A program made the position numbers and the translations under genes. The notes beneath the pieces were generated by a model that saw nothing but the letters and a program-made list of their open reading frames with translations, made no database searches and was not told the origin of the DNA. Positions 13,557 to 14,245 of a DNA stretch of 14,245 bases are shown piece after piece (the first letter of the stretch is position 1; every line of letters begins with the position of its first letter). The DNA comes from an uncultured Acidobacteriota bacterium. GTDB taxonomy: Bacteria; Acidobacteriota; Blastocatellia; Pyrinomonadales; Pyrinomonadaceae. The stretch is from assembly GCA_902826505.1 (NCBI GenBank), contig CADEFG010000049.1, positions 1-14,245 on the forward strand. The letters are read 5' to 3'.

Positions 13557-14072
13557 TTAATTTTCGCCGATGAAATCCAGATCGCTCAATTCTTCGGCAA
13601 CATTCAAAATTCGCGTCTGATTGCCGAAAATAAAGCGTTTGCTCGAAATCGTCAGCAGATAGGTTTCGCCGACCCGCACTTCCGTGAACCGGTAAAACCC
13701 GAAAGTCGTCGTTTGAGTCGTCCGAATTGCACCGTTTGAATCGGTCAAGGTCATCAAAACATTGCGGATGCCCTGACCGTTTTGAGTTGTCACGCGACCG
13801 CCGACGGTGACGCGGGCGGCGGTCGGGGCAAGCGCCGGCGGAGTCCAGAAACCGATGTAAAGCGCATACGGCGAATTTTGCAGAAAACCGCCCGCAAACG
13901 GCTGCCCGCCGGTATTTTCGACCGCAAAAGTGCCGCCTGAACTACGGTTTCCGGTGGCGATCACAAATTGCGTGATCTCGTAAGCGCCGCCCGATTGGGC
14001 AAACGCGCCGGGCGCACAAAAAAGCATTGCGCTAAAGATCATTTTCAAAAAAAACAACGATTTATTTTTCAT
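13557..14072 (-). CDS. Secreted QSGG/GFW-domain protein with carboxypeptidase-regulatory-like domain
   Basis: This 171-residue protein has a signal peptide (MKNKSLFFLKMIFSAMLFCA, cleavage near AFAQ, 23-26). The same domain as in the FG-GAP protein follows, with QSGG (26-29), VIATGNR, GGTF (46-49), GQPFAG (56-61) and GFW (75-77). A Pro/Ala linker then leads into a carboxypeptidase-regulatory-like beta-sandwich (about 88-169; VTVGGRVTTQNGQGIRNV at its start, then FGFYRF and VGETYLLTISSKRF), a module found as an all-beta insert in many surface proteins. It follows the S74 gene at the window edge by 20 bp on the same strand, repeating the gene pair at 8139-11680. The ATG at 14072 has only weak AAGAAAA upstream; translational reinitiation from the S74 stop is possible. 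It is likely an exported surface-associated protein; the partner role is inferred. Confidence 0.85.
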   Translation of the reverse strand: MKNKSLFFLKMIFSAMLFCAPGAFAQSGGAYEITQFVIATGNRSSGGTFAVENTGGQPFAGGFLQNSPYALYIGFWTPPALAPTAARVTVGGRVTTQNGQGIRNVLMTLTDSNGAIRTTQTTTFGFYRFTEVRVGETYLLTISSKRFIFGNQTRILNVAEELSDLDFIGEN

Positions 14073-14092
14073 TTTTTCTTAGTTTCCGACAA

Positions 14093-14245
14093 TTAATTCG
14101 GTTTGACGCAAACTTCCGCATCGGGTTTGATCGAACAAACGATCGCTTTTAGTTCGTCGATCTGTTTTTGCTGGGCGCTGATCTGCGCTTGTTGTTCTTT
14201 GACGGCATTGACCAGCACGGCGCTGATGCGGTCGTATTTGATGCC
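14093..14245 (-). CDS. Second S74-type tail-fibre-like protein, C-terminal fragment
   Basis: The minus-strand frame is open from the window edge to a TAA at 14095-14093 and encodes the last 50 residues of a larger protein. It begins GIKYDRISAVLVNAVKEQQA, which matches GVKYDRVGVVLVNAVNEQQV in the S74 chaperone domain of the gene at 8139-10565. A short Gln-rich coiled coil and a tail with two Cys follow (LKAIVCS and EVCVKPN), as in the first copy (LKALVCS and PICQPKK). The coiled coil is shorter than in the first copy, by roughly 14 residues. It is therefore a paralogue of that gene, facing it in convergent orientation. The repeats and signal peptide, if present, lie outside the window. It is followed after 20 bp by the QSGG/GFW-domain gene. 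Confidence 0.85.
   Translation of the reverse strand, partial: GIKYDRISAVLVNAVKEQQAQISAQQKQIDELKAIVCSIKPDAEVCVKPN

Overview
This window looks like a chromosomal segment of a mesophilic Gram-negative-type bacterium, most plausibly Acidobacteriota (Blastocatellia/Pyrinomonadales-like). That placement is an inference. It rests on the nusA-infB-rbfA-nrnA order, a winged-helix/TM/TPR regulator, secreted proteins with 'QSGG...GQP.AG...GFW' N-terminal domains, FG-GAP repeats and S74 'tail-fibre' proteins, and a moderate GC content. No 16S or other taxonomic marker is present. No RNA gene, CRISPR array, transposase or integrase was found.

Layout. Positions 1-4753 (+) hold a translation and RNA-turnover cluster: the 3' end of nusA, infB (IF2), rbfA, and a DHH-family nanoRNase/pAp-phosphatase (nrnA-like). 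Two intergenic elements built from 7-bp tandem units flank rbfA. One is a 32-bp perfect inverted repeat that supplies the rbfA stop codon and ends just before the GTG start of nrnA. Between the convergent nrnA and ATP-grasp genes lies a large hairpin with a T-run on the minus side, probably a terminator. Positions 4910-8021 (-) hold an ATP-grasp ligase of unknown substrate with a Lys/Thr/Ala-rich tail, and a membrane-anchored OmpR-type DNA-binding/TPR protein.

Positions 8139-11680 (+), divergent from that regulator, hold a tight two-gene unit. The first gene encodes a large secreted S74-chaperone protein with fourteen 17-residue NTTG..NSFFG repeats. The second encodes a secreted protein with a 'QSGG...GFW' domain followed by six 45-residue FG-GAP-like repeats. 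Positions 11724-13408 (-) hold a class I/II aminotransferase translationally coupled (ATGA) to a small AT-rich protein with a CxxC...CxC zinc-ribbon-like tail. Positions 13557-14245 (-) hold a second copy of the same two-gene architecture: the C-terminus of another S74 protein (cut by the window edge), then a small secreted protein with the same 'QSGG...GFW' domain fused to a carboxypeptidase-regulatory-like beta domain.

The most interesting signal is this repeated cassette, an S74 repeat protein followed by a QSGG/GFW-domain protein. It occurs twice in opposite orientation, with different C-terminal modules on the second gene. One copy is divergently paired with a membrane-bound winged-helix regulator whose intergenic region carries repeated TTCTAA boxes. 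The second signal is the family of heptameric palindromic intergenic elements. Every stretch without a gene is under about 160 bp.
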